The position numbers and the translations under genes were made by a program. A stretch of DNA of 64,000 bases, from assembly GCA_934661375.1 (NCBI GenBank), contig CAKUJH010000013.1:1-64000 (forward strand), given 5' to 3'. The notes beneath the pieces were generated by a model. The model was not told where the DNA came from, did not search any database, and saw only the letters and a list, made by a program, of their open reading frames with translations. The stretch is from an uncultured Victivallales bacterium. GTDB taxonomy: Bacteria; Verrucomicrobiota; Lentisphaeria; Victivallales; UBA1829. Of this stretch, positions 8,701 through 17,205 are shown one piece after another. Within the stretch, counting starts at the first letter, position 1. Every line of letters starts with the position of its first letter.

Positions 8701-8840
8701 TAATCCTCCGAGGAAAGTTTTACGGTTTTCGCTGTTTTGGTTCGGATTTCATTGAAAAGAGGCTCTGCCGCCCAAGCGGATTGAATCAGCAAAAAAGAAA
8801 ACAGAAACACAAAAAAACTTTCAGACAGGCAATTTTTCAT
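5757..8840 (-). CDS. Large secreted glycosidase-like protein with C-terminal LamG-like domain
   Basis: The start at 8840 gives a clear signal peptide (MKNCLSESFFVFLFSFLLIQSAWA) and has AAAGGAG upstream. The 1027-residue protein has an N-terminal TIM-barrel-like half (about 60-370) with segments such as LKLIPTVTPPGYNG, LYLCWGWVDIP and FEWDEYNEDSHF, reminiscent of GH71/GH99-type endo-glycosidases; this assignment is tentative. A middle beta-rich region (about 390-850) is followed by a concanavalin-like LamG fold (about 870-1020: YTVRFEVLPLDVDRD…, GKWNKIEFKYD). It is probably periplasmic or surface-exposed. It lies downstream of the prepilin-like and small secreted genes and upstream of the cytoplasmic barrel protein, all likely co-transcribed. 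Confidence 0.7.
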   Translation of the reverse strand: MKNCLSESFFVFLFSFLLIQSAWAAEPLFNEIRTKTAKTVKLSSEDYRLGKELMVEIRKLAAKKRPAVPTPIISFETLSAAGRMWYTDYNYTDRQLFCSRDLWTGGPSQYQQKAYRKTYEIFELYGVSAFNAYVYYESFLRYQDALGSANPDLKLIPTVTPPGYNGPLKQEMMKTISGNPRILRINGQVLYLCWGWVDIPKTKEFIRKLEKMTGEPAGLIYSCGTVSGCAEPYLSYAAGKGVPASSLLHWFDFLTEVLQHCAGIEYANYLDDPEGNLHASYYNEIIVPLFAAVCAQEQYNGKKLCGLEILTGYNNYRGRQRLSANGTKTLRAYLEISKRFNLDILKAFEWDEYNEDSHFQPTVNKPMAYQRILKYWNDTNHKRRLTPNPGDDLSLPNLILSHRKQISCGPDYELEILHIPDSGTSEPCMVTAEIVNEKGQVLLKEDLQFNRAEFKEYTLHIPGEDYIDSEVLVTRLSIDYQGNKKVIQEGLPFTVVRPTIACDNTWYSTPLRNVLFPAKAELRFGKVIHPKGALAERIEVPVSAKLSFPDPLNSLEVLQNGRDIRYSYDPQNEFHQNDPGRINLILTFYHLEMIPFGRFNATMAMKNAPSATWFAAPQDPSYSYLKNCSVKQNEYSFAEHPHIKNAGASSWRNARMISLKKTEFDKAVFEISGTYLSGPEKGGTFAWTLPLAKLKAAGVCNKIFENGFQIALEIPQHLDRLPLPVMNSSAEFEAELHTGYPDGVLAARAVSRTGKVWWSAPHVLKRSGSGEKATVSVYHNQKGAYDLPVAANRVPHIQYRFNPAYAGNILTTAAGREFYGNLGGYDLVPTGYEGYHCSVYDIPYSFRQAPRAGEKRLVVPEYEKSADGTYCLNFSGKGEFIGFPPSLFPQRSGYTVRFEVLPLDVDRDQVYFVHAEHDIAGFRLRTEDQRLVVDFYRRQASNAPEDSTVFKTSLDPVEGKWNKIEFKYDMRKISVTLNGQTESFPTEGIPRWVAVGGFGGDGTKSRNNCVQYFKGKLKSFEVIHSAR

Positions 8841-9084
8841 GTTGGCTCCTTTGATATGAAACAGAGCCTGATGCAAAGGATTCGGCTCCCGGTTGTTGAT
8901 AAGTGTTTTTTCTGCGTCCAGACATTTGACGTGCCTTTTGCGGTTTTTCCCTGGAACTGAATGGGAAATCATATTCCTGAATACTGGTTTCCCCTCCTGT
9001 TTCCGGCAGTTGAAAAAATCAAGCAGGAAAAAGGATGTGAGACAACTTGAAGCAAGTCTTGCCTCACTTCCCATGGAAAATTGT
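8841..9084 (-). other. Intergenic spacer inside operon, small hairpin
   Basis: No gene is supported in these 244 bases. GTGAG (9037-9041) and CTCAC (9063-9067) with internal complementarity form a hairpin just behind the preceding gene's stop on the minus strand; without a T-run it is more likely an RNA-stability element than a terminator. Confidence 0.3.
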
Positions 9085-9855
9085 TTATTTAACTGCAGGA
9101 TCAATGACTGTTACACAAGGATTGATCATTTCAAACCTGCTGTTTTTCCCGCCCTTCCAGTTCACGAGAACCATAAAACGTACATACGCGACGCCGGGCC
9201 AAATCTTTTTTTCGACATTGCGCGGTGGATTCGTTGTCCCGGGTTTTGTGTCGATAAATGTGTAATACATATAGCCGCCGTCGGCATGAGTACGGACTCC
9301 GATCCCCTTGGCAAGATCTCCTTTCAGCGCAGAAGCAAAAGTGACTTTCCAGCCATTGCCCGATTTTTCAACGGAGGAAATGCCCGGCAGAACATTGTAA
9401 TTGGGTAAATCACCGTAATCGGGTTTTGTGTCAAAAACCGCAATACTGTTTTTCGTCCACCGGGAAGCATCGGCGACCGTGATGCTGGTATCCCCGGCTT
9501 TCGCGTCTGCTGTCAATACCGTATCCGTCCCCGCAATGGGGCGGATATTGTGATGTCTGATTTCCTTGCGGTTTTTGTCGTAAGTGCGGAATCCGATATA
9601 TACTGTGTCATTGGCTGTTCCTTCCTCTGCACGGAAAGTTCCGGTAATTTTAAGATCTCCGCCTTTCGGCAGCTTAATCAGTTTTTTGCCGATCAACATT
9701 TTTTTCCCGGAGATGAGCAGCGATGAACCGGACACTTTGATTGCATCCGGCTGCTGCCATGCCTCGGGTTTGGCAAAACTGATTTCATCTCCAGCCATAA
9801 GCTGAAAACAGCAGCAAATTCCTGTTGCGAGGGTAGCGATGTTGGTAAAATTCAT
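9085..9855 (-). CDS. Small secreted beta-rich protein, unknown function
   Basis: A 256-residue protein with signal peptide (MNFTNIATLATGICCCFQLMAG) and ribosome site AAAGGAAAG. The mature part is rich in beta-strands, Asp, Gly and Thr (KGGDLKITGTFRAEEG, DTVYIGFRTYDKN), typical of a carbohydrate-binding jelly-roll. No family was recognised. It is located 52 bases after the prepilin-like gene in the same operon. A role in binding substrate at the cell surface is inference from context. Confidence 0.65.
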   Translation of the reverse strand: MNFTNIATLATGICCCFQLMAGDEISFAKPEAWQQPDAIKVSGSSLLISGKKMLIGKKLIKLPKGGDLKITGTFRAEEGTANDTVYIGFRTYDKNRKEIRHHNIRPIAGTDTVLTADAKAGDTSITVADASRWTKNSIAVFDTKPDYGDLPNYNVLPGISSVEKSGNGWKVTFASALKGDLAKGIGVRTHADGGYMYYTFIDTKPGTTNPPRNVEKKIWPGVAYVRFMVLVNWKGGKNSRFEMINPCVTVIDPAVK

Positions 9856-9906
9856 CTTTCTTTCCTTTCTTCGTTCAGTTTGGAATTGAAACCCCGGCAG
9901 AGGATA

Positions 9907-10677
9907 TTAACGTGTCCCTCTGACCCCATTTACAAACCATCTTTCAGGATGTTTGGTAAAAGTTCCGATTTCACCATCATAAGGGGTGCTGAAATGAGCC
10001 TTGAATGAACCCGCGTGACCATCGTAAAGCAATGCGTTTACGATTTTCTTTCCATTATGACGCGGCAAGGGAAATCCCCAGTTTTCATTGACACCCCAAT
10101 TGGTTCCGTCCATAATCTGGAAGTATCCGACAGAGCCGTCCGCGGAAGTGGAGTTCCTGGTGTCCATCGCACAGTAAAGACGGGATGGAGCCTTGACATG
10201 AACCATCTTTGCACCCAGATGAAAACCTATAGTTCCATCGCCGTAATATGGCATGCCGTAAGAGGAATAAATGGGAACCTTCTGGGTGTATGCGGCCAGA
10301 GACTCAGCGGTTTGTGTCGTGTTATGGGACGGACAGTAATGGACCTTGGGCAAAACACCGGCATAGTCGACCAGCGCGGTTTGCCATCTCATTTTATTTG
10401 TTCCTCCAGCTTGCGGTTTATACGGGAAAACTGCCATCGGGGCATATTCGTTGTAGGTGCCAACATACATATGAATGCCCGTCCCGATTTGTTTAAGGTT
10501 GCTCATGCAGTTGATGGCGCGGGCACGTTCACGCGCAGATGACAATGCAGGAAGCAGCATCCCCGCCAGAATCGCAATGATCGCTATCACCACGAGGAGT
10601 TCTATCAAAGTGAAAAACACAAAGCGGTTTGACCTGAATCTGAATCTGAATTTCAATTCATTCATTTCTGTTTTCAT
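9907..10677 (-). CDS. Prepilin-like protein with type IV N-terminal methylation motif
   Basis: A 256-residue protein. A basic leader is followed by FFTLIELLVVIAIIAILAGMLLPAL, the type IV pilin/pseudopilin cleavage and helix motif (cleavage expected before the Phe-Thr-Leu segment, glutamate at +5). The globular part has CxxxLKQIG, YCPSH and a late H-X11-DG segment (RHNGKKIVNALLYDGH), a variant of the H-X9-DG motif of this family. The start at 10677 is chosen for GGAGAGG just upstream; the upstream GTG has none. It is first gene of the minus-strand glycan operon. Function in PVC bacteria is unknown; pseudopilin-like assembly or anchoring at the inner membrane is likely. Confidence 0.85.
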   Translation of the reverse strand: MKTEMNELKFRFRFRSNRFVFFTLIELLVVIAIIAILAGMLLPALSSARERARAINCMSNLKQIGTGIHMYVGTYNEYAPMAVFPYKPQAGGTNKMRWQTALVDYAGVLPKVHYCPSHNTTQTAESLAAYTQKVPIYSSYGMPYYGDGTIGFHLGAKMVHVKAPSRLYCAMDTRNSTSADGSVGYFQIMDGTNWGVNENWGFPLPRHNGKKIVNALLYDGHAGSFKAHFSTPYDGEIGTFTKHPERWFVNGVRGTR

Positions 10678-10732
10678 TTTCCTCTCCGATGATGTTGTCC
10701 TCAAACTTGGCAGAGTGCCGGTCTTGCATATA

Positions 10733-10761
10733 ATTATATCTCATATGCGTTAAAAGAACAA
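10733..10761 (-). promoter_or_regulatory. Promoter of the 10677-3388 operon
   Basis: TTGTTC (10761-10756) and TATAAT (10738-10733) on the minus strand are separated by 17 bases. The predicted leader to the ATG at 10677 is about 48 bases. Confidence 0.55.
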
Positions 10762-11146
10762 TATGGAAAAACAAACAATACATAACAAAAACGAATATTT
10801 TTTCTGTTATCGTAAAAGCCGCAAACATTTATTTCAGGTAACCTCTGCCTATTCGAAGATTTTCGCGGATGACTTGGGGCCGTATACGCTTATGAACGCA
10901 AAAGCAATGCCGGATGCAGCCCGTTCGGTGTTGCTGATAATGTTCAAGATTCTGATTCTGCCGTTTGCCAGGGCTTGACCTGACACCGGCCCCCTTTGCG
11001 ATTTTACGGAAAAAACGTTACACAGACTGACCGGAGCGGCAAAAATACATGAGTTTTCACCAAATCAATAGAGGTTAATTTTCCTCTTCACAATAAACGG
11101 ACCTTGAGATTCGCCCATATATTTTCCTGCACTTGAATCTATGCCG
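10762..11146. other. Long intergenic region, no gene supported
   Basis: Nearly 400 A/T-rich bases between the AraC gene's stop and the operon promoter. A 71-codon plus-strand frame (10763-10978) has no ribosome site and no protein-like pattern. Only a weak GAGG/CCTC hairpin near 11070-11090 was noticed. It may hold regulator binding sites. Confidence 0.3.
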
Positions 11147-12082
11147 TTATTTCAGTTCTTCAAGATCGAATGAATTGATGATCTTCCGGCGCGGCCAATG
11201 TGATTCCGTGTCGGAACCGGAGGCTATGCGCAGACGATAGGTGCGCGGCGTTTCTCCCGTGATATGCAGAAAAGTTTTGCAGAAATGACTGCTGTCATGA
11301 AAGCCGCACTCTATGGCAATTTCCGTCAGAGTCAGCTTCTTTTCCGTCATCCGGCTGACCGCGTAGGCGATTCTTTTCCGGATCATATACTGTTTCGGCG
11401 AATAGCCGGTAATATTTCTGAAATGGGTCATGAAACTGCTCCGCGACATGGCGGAAAGTTTCAGCAGATATTTCAGGTCAAAATCCTCGAGATAATGTTT
11501 GTTCAGATACTTGACCGCCATTTCAATGCTTTCCTTCTGCGGCCGGTTCTGCGGAAGATTCAATCCGGCGGAATAGGACCGGATCAGATGACAGAGCAGA
11601 TTCATGAACAGTCCCAGCATGGCACTCCGGTATCCGCTCCGTCCGATTTCATTTTTCTCGGCGCGCATCAGATTGATGATTCGGACGGAATGCTGAAACT
11701 CTTTCTGCTCCAGATGAAATTGTAAAAAAGGCCGCACGGGCTGTTTTCTGTTCTGCGGAATCAAATCGTTGAATCCCACCAGTTTTTCCATGTCCTGAAG
11801 CGGCATGTTCAGTTCGAACGGATGGAACAGGATATTGAACATATTCAGATTACGGGTGTCAGGAAAAGCATGAGTCTGAAGCGGCTGAATGACAATGACG
11901 TCACCTGGATGCAGCACCCGGACATCGCTGCCGCATTCATGGGTGGCACTCCCTTTCAGGATGATTCCGATTTCAATGCAGTCATGGGAATGATGCGGCG
12001 TATAGGGCATATCCCGGGAAAAAGAAGTGGTAAGAGGAAAATAGAACGGCAGGTTTTCCGATTTGGTTTTTATGATATACAT
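11147..12082 (-). CDS. AraC-family transcriptional regulator with cupin sensor domain
   Basis: A 311-residue protein. The N-terminal half is a cupin-like sugar sensor (HSHDCIEIGIILKGSATHE… HPGDVIVIQP near 30-80). The C-terminal half holds two helix-turn-helix units (about 200-300), with the second showing LTEIAIECGFHDSSHFCKTF and GETPRTYR, the classic AraC signature. The start at 12082 is set by AAGGAG 8 bases upstream; an ATG 12 codons earlier lacks one. It sits between two glycan operons, upstream of the minus-strand one and divergent from the plus-strand one, and probably activates one or both in response to a sugar. Confidence 0.88.
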   Translation of the reverse strand: MYIIKTKSENLPFYFPLTTSFSRDMPYTPHHSHDCIEIGIILKGSATHECGSDVRVLHPGDVIVIQPLQTHAFPDTRNLNMFNILFHPFELNMPLQDMEKLVGFNDLIPQNRKQPVRPFLQFHLEQKEFQHSVRIINLMRAEKNEIGRSGYRSAMLGLFMNLLCHLIRSYSAGLNLPQNRPQKESIEMAVKYLNKHYLEDFDLKYLLKLSAMSRSSFMTHFRNITGYSPKQYMIRKRIAYAVSRMTEKKLTLTEIAIECGFHDSSHFCKTFLHITGETPRTYRLRIASGSDTESHWPRRKIINSFDLEELK

Positions 12083-12200
12083 TCTGCGGTCTCCTTCCGG
12101 CATATCCGTTTTCTGCATTTCAGGTATAATGCAGCCGGAAAAAAATTTTTCAATCCCGGAATTGAAAGTTTTGGATTATTTTACAAGATTTTCGGCGTTT

Positions 12201-12216
12201 CGGAAAAGTTTTTCCG
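12201..12216. promoter_or_regulatory. Palindrome upstream of the DUF6259-like gene
   Basis: CGGAAAA-GT-TTTTCCG is a perfect 7+7 inverted repeat ending 11 bases before the -10 box. It lies in the AraC/glycosidase divergent spacer and covers the place where a -35 box should be, so it may bind a regulator, possibly the AraC protein. Confidence 0.4.
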
Positions 12217-12227
12217 GAAAAATGTTT

Positions 12228-12233
12228 TATAAT
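12228..12233 (+). promoter_or_regulatory. -10 box for the 12276 operon, no good -35
   Basis: TATAAT lies 42 bases before the start codon and 11 bases after the palindrome. The -35 position reads AAAGTT, a poor match, as often seen where an activator is needed. Confidence 0.4.
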
Positions 12234-12275
12234 AATCTCATGAAAACGAACACGGCAACGACAGGAGGTGTTTTT

Positions 12276-15200
12276 ATGATGATGAAAAAAATGGCAGTCG
12301 GAGGAATCATCGGGCTTATGCTGATGAACTGTTTCGCCGACTGGAAAACCGAAAAACAGGGAGAAGATGCGATTGTCCTGTACAATGACGCGGAAGACGC
12401 CGTGAAAAACGGCAGGATGAAAGTCCTTCCCCTGATCGGCGGCAATGTGTGGATGAGCAAGACATTTGACCTCACCCAGCTGCCGGAAGAATGGCGCGGG
12501 CAGATCGGATCGGCGGCTTTGCGGATTTACATGCAGGCAGCCGACCAGAGTGTCGCAGTCCGGAAAATTCCGCGGAATGGTCTGACCGAACAGCTGAAAA
12601 TTCTGGTGAACGGTCATGAAATGATTTTGAACACCTCCGACTCGCGCCTTCCTTCCGTCAAACGCTGGACCGACATCGCCATTCCGGCGGAATGGGTGAA
12701 AGGTGATAAGCTGGATGTCAAAATCCATAAAGTGGAATCCAAAACCAATGACGACTTTGTCTATATGGGAGTGGATACCTCTTCTGAACCGGGATTCAGC
12801 AAAGTCAGTGTGAACGGCGGCAACAGTTTCCAGTTTGAAAGCCGTTTTCTGGCGGGACTGAAAGGCGAATATATGATTCGTCTGGTGCTTTACCGGACCC
12901 AGCAGGAAGTTTCCGTGGATTTCAGTAAAAAAAAAGATATTTCCCGGGTTGAACTGAAGGACGGTGCGGTGATCAAAGATCAGGCTGCGGTGTTTGACGG
13001 AATGAAGTCCGCCGCAGTCCTGCGGGATTCGGAAGGTCTGAACGTCACAGAAAAAGGTCTGACCATTTCCGGAGTGGTCCGCATGGAACCCTGTGCCGCG
13101 AAAAAAGATCACAACATGCTGATGGCGTGCAAGAAAGGCGCATGGTTCATCGGCAGAACCGGCAACCGGGTCAATTTCAGTTTTTCCACGAATAACGGCG
13201 GCTGGAACAATGCCGTGTGGGGAGGTGAGTACCCTGAACTGGGGGAATACTTTCACTTTGCCGCCGTTTTTCAATATGTCAACGAACATGCCCAGGGAAA
13301 TGTGGGCTACCTCTGTTCCGTATATCTGAACGGCGAACTTGCCGGACAGAAAATGTTTTTCTATATCAAACCCTCCCCATCCAAATATCCGGTAATCATC
13401 GGAAACGGCAATGTGGAAGGACATGCCTTCAGCGGCTCCATCGCCTCGATCAGAATTCTGTCCCGCGCCTTGAATGCAGGGGAAATCGCCGAACTGGTCA
13501 GGACCTCCGGTCGGCTCAGTGCTCTGCCTGCCGGATTTTTTGCCAGCACTCCGGATCTGAAGAAGCAGCTGGAAGCTGCGGCGAAAATTGCAAAGCATAA
13601 GGAAACCGTCTGGATTGTCAATTCACTGAAACGGGCGGCGGAAACCGGTTATGACCAGAACCGGATGAAGGAAATTCTCCAAAAGACGGCGAACGTCATT
13701 GCCTCCGGTAAAAAAGGAAAAGAACTTGCGGACTTCTGGAACCGGGAATGTCCGGAAATACAACTTATTTCCAGTTCAAAAGGTCTGCTGATGATTGCCG
13801 CCGGACAGAACCGCACCAATTCCCCGGTGATCGGATTCTACAATTCCATGACCGGAACGGATGTGCTGGATGGCAGAGGAACGGGCTGGACGCTCAATTT
13901 CGACGGACGCCAGTATCATGACCGGAGCAGTGGCGTAAGCTATACCGTCAGTCCGGTGAAAACAGAAGCGGACGGCGGAGCTTTTCAGGTGGTCTGGACA
14001 AAGCCCGGTGATTTTTCCTGTATTTCAGATTTCACGTTCACCGGCAGCCGTCTGGAGCAAACTCTGGAAGTGAAAAATCTGAACAAAGCCAATATTCTCA
14101 GCAGTGTGGATTTTCCCCGTTTCTTCATTCGTAAACTGCCGGGCGGAAACGATCAGCTGGCGTATCCGCGATTCATCGGGATTCTGGCACCGAATCCGGC
14201 GGTCGGTTTCGGAGAATCCGCGCTGTACCCCACGGCAAACTGCACAATGCAGTTCTGCGCTTATTTCGATCAGAAACAGAATGGCGTTTACGCGGCTTTC
14301 GAAGCCGTGGACGGTGCGGTCAAAACCCAGAGCGTAGTCGGCAGAAACGGTATTGTGGAATATAAATGGATCAACCCGGTCGCGGTGCCGGGCGGCGGAA
14401 ACGGCTTCAAGACGTCCGGTCCCGCTGTGCTGGAAACGTATCAGGGCGACTGGTTTGAAGCGGGACAGATCTATAAAAAGTTTGCGGACAGCAAACCGCC
14501 GTGGCGCGTGAAGGAACTTCCCCGCAAAGACACCCCTGCCTGGTATCACAACAACACCTTCTGGATTGCATCCAGTCCGAATTACATCCGATCGCTTGCC
14601 TATCTCCGGGATTATTTCGAACTGCCGTATGCGGTGTGGCTTTGCGCCTGGGAAGACCGTCAGAAATCAGATTGCGAAAACATGGTGATCATTCCCACGG
14701 AATATGCCCGGAATGCGGTCAGGGAACTGATTCCGCAGGGAGTCTATCTGCAATCCTATATCAACGCCCGGCTCTGGGGTTATATCCAGCGGGTCAGGAA
14801 AAGCGATATTTCCGATTCCGCAACCGTAAAAAAATATGGAGCCCGTCAACGGAACGGAAAGGCATACAAGGAAGACTACGGAGAAGGCGTTCCTTTCTCG
14901 GTGATGTGCACTGCCACCGAGTTCTGGCAGAAACAGCTGGTGGTCATGGCTGGCTATTCCGCCAAAAACGGATTCAACGGCATTTACTGGGATCAGCTCC
15001 CCTGCTCTTCTCCGCGAATCTGCTGGAGCAGTGAACACGGTCATGCGCCCGGCGATCCGACCGCATGGGTCCGGGGATACCGCACCATGCTGAAAAATCT
15101 GCGTGCCAAATATCCGCAGATGGCGCTGGACGGCGAGGATCATTCCGAAGTATACAATGATGTGCTGGACGGCTATATGACCTGGCGTTCCACGGAACCC

Positions 15201-16325
15201 AATCACATTCCGATGTTCCAGTCGGTGTACGGCGGCGGCAGAGTTCAGTTCACCGCACGGGCATTCGACACCTTCGGCGGGAAGAGCGGTTCGTATGAAG
15301 CCTCCTTCGCCAAACTCGGCGAACAGTTCACCTGCGGGGAACAGCTCGGCTGGATGCACATGTACGACATCCGGCACGGCGATCCGCGCCGGCTTTATGC
15401 CAAAAAGCTGATGCATCTGCGCAAGGCTCTGCTCGGATATTTCAATGAAGCGGATATGCTCCGCCCGCTTTCCTTCAGTCAGCCGGTTCCGAAACTGAAA
15501 TGCCTCTGGGGCAACTCACGTTCCGTGCAGACTTCCGACAAGGTTGCCAGTGCCGCCTGGAAACGGCTGCGGGACGGCAGAATTCTGCTGCTCTTCACCA
15601 ATACAGTCGATGAAACCATCACGGTTCATCCGACGACCCGTTATCCGGGAATGACCAAACTGGCAATCTGCGCCGAAGGTGAAAAGGAAGTCCGTTATGT
15701 TGATCTGGAGCAGGAAGAAAATCCGGAAGTGACGCTGGCTCCCTACACCAGCTGCATCTGGCTGCTCGGCAAAGATTACGACCGCAATGAAGCGGAAACG
15801 ATTGCGGAGACGACCTGCCGCATTGCCTCGTTCACGGACGCCGGCAAAAGCATTCCGGGCTCGGCACCCCAGTTCAAAGTCAGCCGGAAACTGCAGGCGA
15901 AATCCGGAAAATGGATCACTCCGCAGGATTCGTCCTGGCTGCTCTTTGCGTTCAAGGAATCCAACCCGTCTGTCGAGTTCCAGCCCAACGGTCCGGCGGA
16001 ATACCGCTCCAACTGGATCCGCGCTTCGAAAGGCGCAGTGATCAGTTACGGAGAAGTGGATTTCGGCAGCAAGGCTCCGCGTGAGCTGGAAATCGAATTG
16101 GCGGCTTCCGCGGAAAACGCCGGCGGAGAGGTGAAACTGTATGACATCACCGGAGACAATCAGCCGGATTCCGTGCTGGCGGAAATCACGACCGAAAATA
16201 CCGGCGGCTGGCTCAAATGGAAAACGTTCAGAGTTCCCATGAAGAACGTAACGGGAAAACGCCAGATCGTGATCCGGGTGGACGGCAGGGACTGCAATAT
16301 CCGCTCCTGGAGAATACTGAACTGA
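12276..16325 (+). CDS. Giant secreted glycosidase-like protein, LamG plus DUF6259-like barrel
   Basis: The ATG at 12276 follows AGGAGG by 7 bases and begins a signal peptide (MMMKKMAVGGIIGLMLMNCFA), giving 1349 residues. Residues about 30-200 are a beta-domain and about 210-410 a LamG-like concanavalin fold (LTISGVVRMEPC…, VYLNGELAGQKM). About 505-1110 is a glycosidase-like region with a supersandwich-type domain followed by a TIM barrel (LPYAVWLCAWED, GFNGIYWDQLPCSS, LDGEDHSEVYNDVLDGYMTW), best matching DUF6259 proteins from memory. The final 170 residues form a carbohydrate-binding jelly-roll. Probable acids are the Asp of YWDQ and the Glu/Asp of DGEDHSE. It heads the operon. A nine-A run at 12927-12935 makes it slippage-prone. 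Confidence 0.7.
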   Translation: MMMKKMAVGGIIGLMLMNCFADWKTEKQGEDAIVLYNDAEDAVKNGRMKVLPLIGGNVWMSKTFDLTQLPEEWRGQIGSAALRIYMQAADQSVAVRKIPRNGLTEQLKILVNGHEMILNTSDSRLPSVKRWTDIAIPAEWVKGDKLDVKIHKVESKTNDDFVYMGVDTSSEPGFSKVSVNGGNSFQFESRFLAGLKGEYMIRLVLYRTQQEVSVDFSKKKDISRVELKDGAVIKDQAAVFDGMKSAAVLRDSEGLNVTEKGLTISGVVRMEPCAAKKDHNMLMACKKGAWFIGRTGNRVNFSFSTNNGGWNNAVWGGEYPELGEYFHFAAVFQYVNEHAQGNVGYLCSVYLNGELAGQKMFFYIKPSPSKYPVIIGNGNVEGHAFSGSIASIRILSRALNAGEIAELVRTSGRLSALPAGFFASTPDLKKQLEAAAKIAKHKETVWIVNSLKRAAETGYDQNRMKEILQKTANVIASGKKGKELADFWNRECPEIQLISSSKGLLMIAAGQNRTNSPVIGFYNSMTGTDVLDGRGTGWTLNFDGRQYHDRSSGVSYTVSPVKTEADGGAFQVVWTKPGDFSCISDFTFTGSRLEQTLEVKNLNKANILSSVDFPRFFIRKLPGGNDQLAYPRFIGILAPNPAVGFGESALYPTANCTMQFCAYFDQKQNGVYAAFEAVDGAVKTQSVVGRNGIVEYKWINPVAVPGGGNGFKTSGPAVLETYQGDWFEAGQIYKKFADSKPPWRVKELPRKDTPAWYHNNTFWIASSPNYIRSLAYLRDYFELPYAVWLCAWEDRQKSDCENMVIIPTEYARNAVRELIPQGVYLQSYINARLWGYIQRVRKSDISDSATVKKYGARQRNGKAYKEDYGEGVPFSVMCTATEFWQKQLVVMAGYSAKNGFNGIYWDQLPCSSPRICWSSEHGHAPGDPTAWVRGYRTMLKNLRAKYPQMALDGEDHSEVYNDVLDGYMTWRSTEPNHIPMFQSVYGGGRVQFTARAFDTFGGKSGSYEASFAKLGEQFTCGEQLGWMHMYDIRHGDPRRLYAKKLMHLRKALLGYFNEADMLRPLSFSQPVPKLKCLWGNSRSVQTSDKVASAAWKRLRDGRILLLFTNTVDETITVHPTTRYPGMTKLAICAEGEKEVRYVDLEQEENPEVTLAPYTSCIWLLGKDYDRNEAETIAETTCRIASFTDAGKSIPGSAPQFKVSRKLQAKSGKWITPQDSSWLLFAFKESNPSVEFQPNGPAEYRSNWIRASKGAVISYGEVDFGSKAPRELEIELAASAENAGGEVKLYDITGDNQPDSVLAEITTENTGGWLKWKTFRVPMKNVTGKRQIVIRVDGRDCNIRSWRILN

Positions 16326-16337
16326 AAACTGAAAACG

Positions 16338-16366
16338 GCAAAGGGAAGAAAAAATCTTCCCTCTGC
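16338..16366 (+). other. Intercistronic hairpin
   Basis: GGGAAGA (16343-16349) and TCTTCCC (16355-16361) form a stem that extends outwards through GC/GC pairs with one mismatch. It lies in the 83-base spacer between the giant enzyme and the prepilin-like gene and has no T-run, so mRNA processing or differential stability is more likely than termination. Confidence 0.4.
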
Positions 16367-16408
16367 CCGCAGCAATTATAAACATAACCGAAAGAAAGGG
16401 TGACTCAA

Positions 16409-17188
16409 ATGAACAGAAAACAGAACAGAAACAAGAAATCCGCAGTGAATTTTACATTAATAGAACTCCTCGTCGTTATTGCTATCATTGCGATACTGGC
16501 GGGAATGCTGCTGCCGGCGCTGAACAGCGCACGGGAGAAAGCCAAAGCCATTGCATGTCTGAACAATATGAAACAGGTCGGATATGCGGTAACTCTCTAT
16601 GCCGGCGACAACAATGACATTGTCCAGATGGCATTGCGTTCCGCGGCAAAAGTCAACACGGTCTATCTCAGCGGCGCGCTGGTCATGGGATGGGTGGACT
16701 GGCTCCCGGATAACCGCAAAGCCGGATACCTGCCAAGCTACAAACCGCTGGTCTGTCCGTCCGGAGCTTCCGATCCGCTGTATCCGCCTTCGCCGGAGAC
16801 GTATGATCAGGCTGCCGCTGTAACCACGTTGTATGCGGTTTCCTATGCCGGTGGATATTATGAAACCTTCAAGATGCTGAGCAGCCAGAACACCGGAGCC
16901 ATGGTAAAGACCAACAACTCTTCCACCGGGTATAAAATGGTGCTGAAAAGCGCAAAACAGCCTTCTTCCCTGCCGGTGTTCACCGAAGCACGGAATGCTG
17001 AAAAGAAACCGTACTACTACTGGTCGCAGTCCGGCAGCAACCTGCTGGATTTCCGGCACAGCAATCAGCTGCATATTCTGTGGGCTGACGGACATGTCAA
17101 CGCCAACGGGCTGGGCGATCTGCGCACCCTGTGGAAAAAGCCGTCCGGCTGTTCCGTCTACTATAAAAATGTGGCTATTCCCTTCTGA
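16409..17188 (+). CDS. Prepilin-like protein with H-X9-DG motif
   Basis: A 259-residue protein: basic leader, then FTLIELLVVIAIIAILAGMLLPAL with the +5 glutamate, then ACLNNMKQVG, LVCPSGA and finally FRHSNQLHILWADGHV, an exact H-X9-DG motif. The start is the ATG at 16409, 8 bases after GAAAGGG; a GTG at 16400 lies inside the ribosome site. It sits between the giant LamG enzyme and the GH106-like gene, so it is expressed with them. These proteins are very numerous in Lentisphaerota and Planctomycetota; their role is unproven. Confidence 0.87.
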   Translation: MNRKQNRNKKSAVNFTLIELLVVIAIIAILAGMLLPALNSAREKAKAIACLNNMKQVGYAVTLYAGDNNDIVQMALRSAAKVNTVYLSGALVMGWVDWLPDNRKAGYLPSYKPLVCPSGASDPLYPPSPETYDQAAAVTTLYAVSYAGGYYETFKMLSSQNTGAMVKTNNSSTGYKMVLKSAKQPSSLPVFTEARNAEKKPYYYWSQSGSNLLDFRHSNQLHILWADGHVNANGLGDLRTLWKKPSGCSVYYKNVAIPF

Positions 17189-17205
17189 GGTTTGCAGACG
17201 CGATC

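Noticed and set aside
10763..10978. 71-codon plus-strand frame in the long intergenic region
   Set aside because: No ribosome site, no hydrophobic or domain pattern, and promoter elements for the opposite strand lie at its start.
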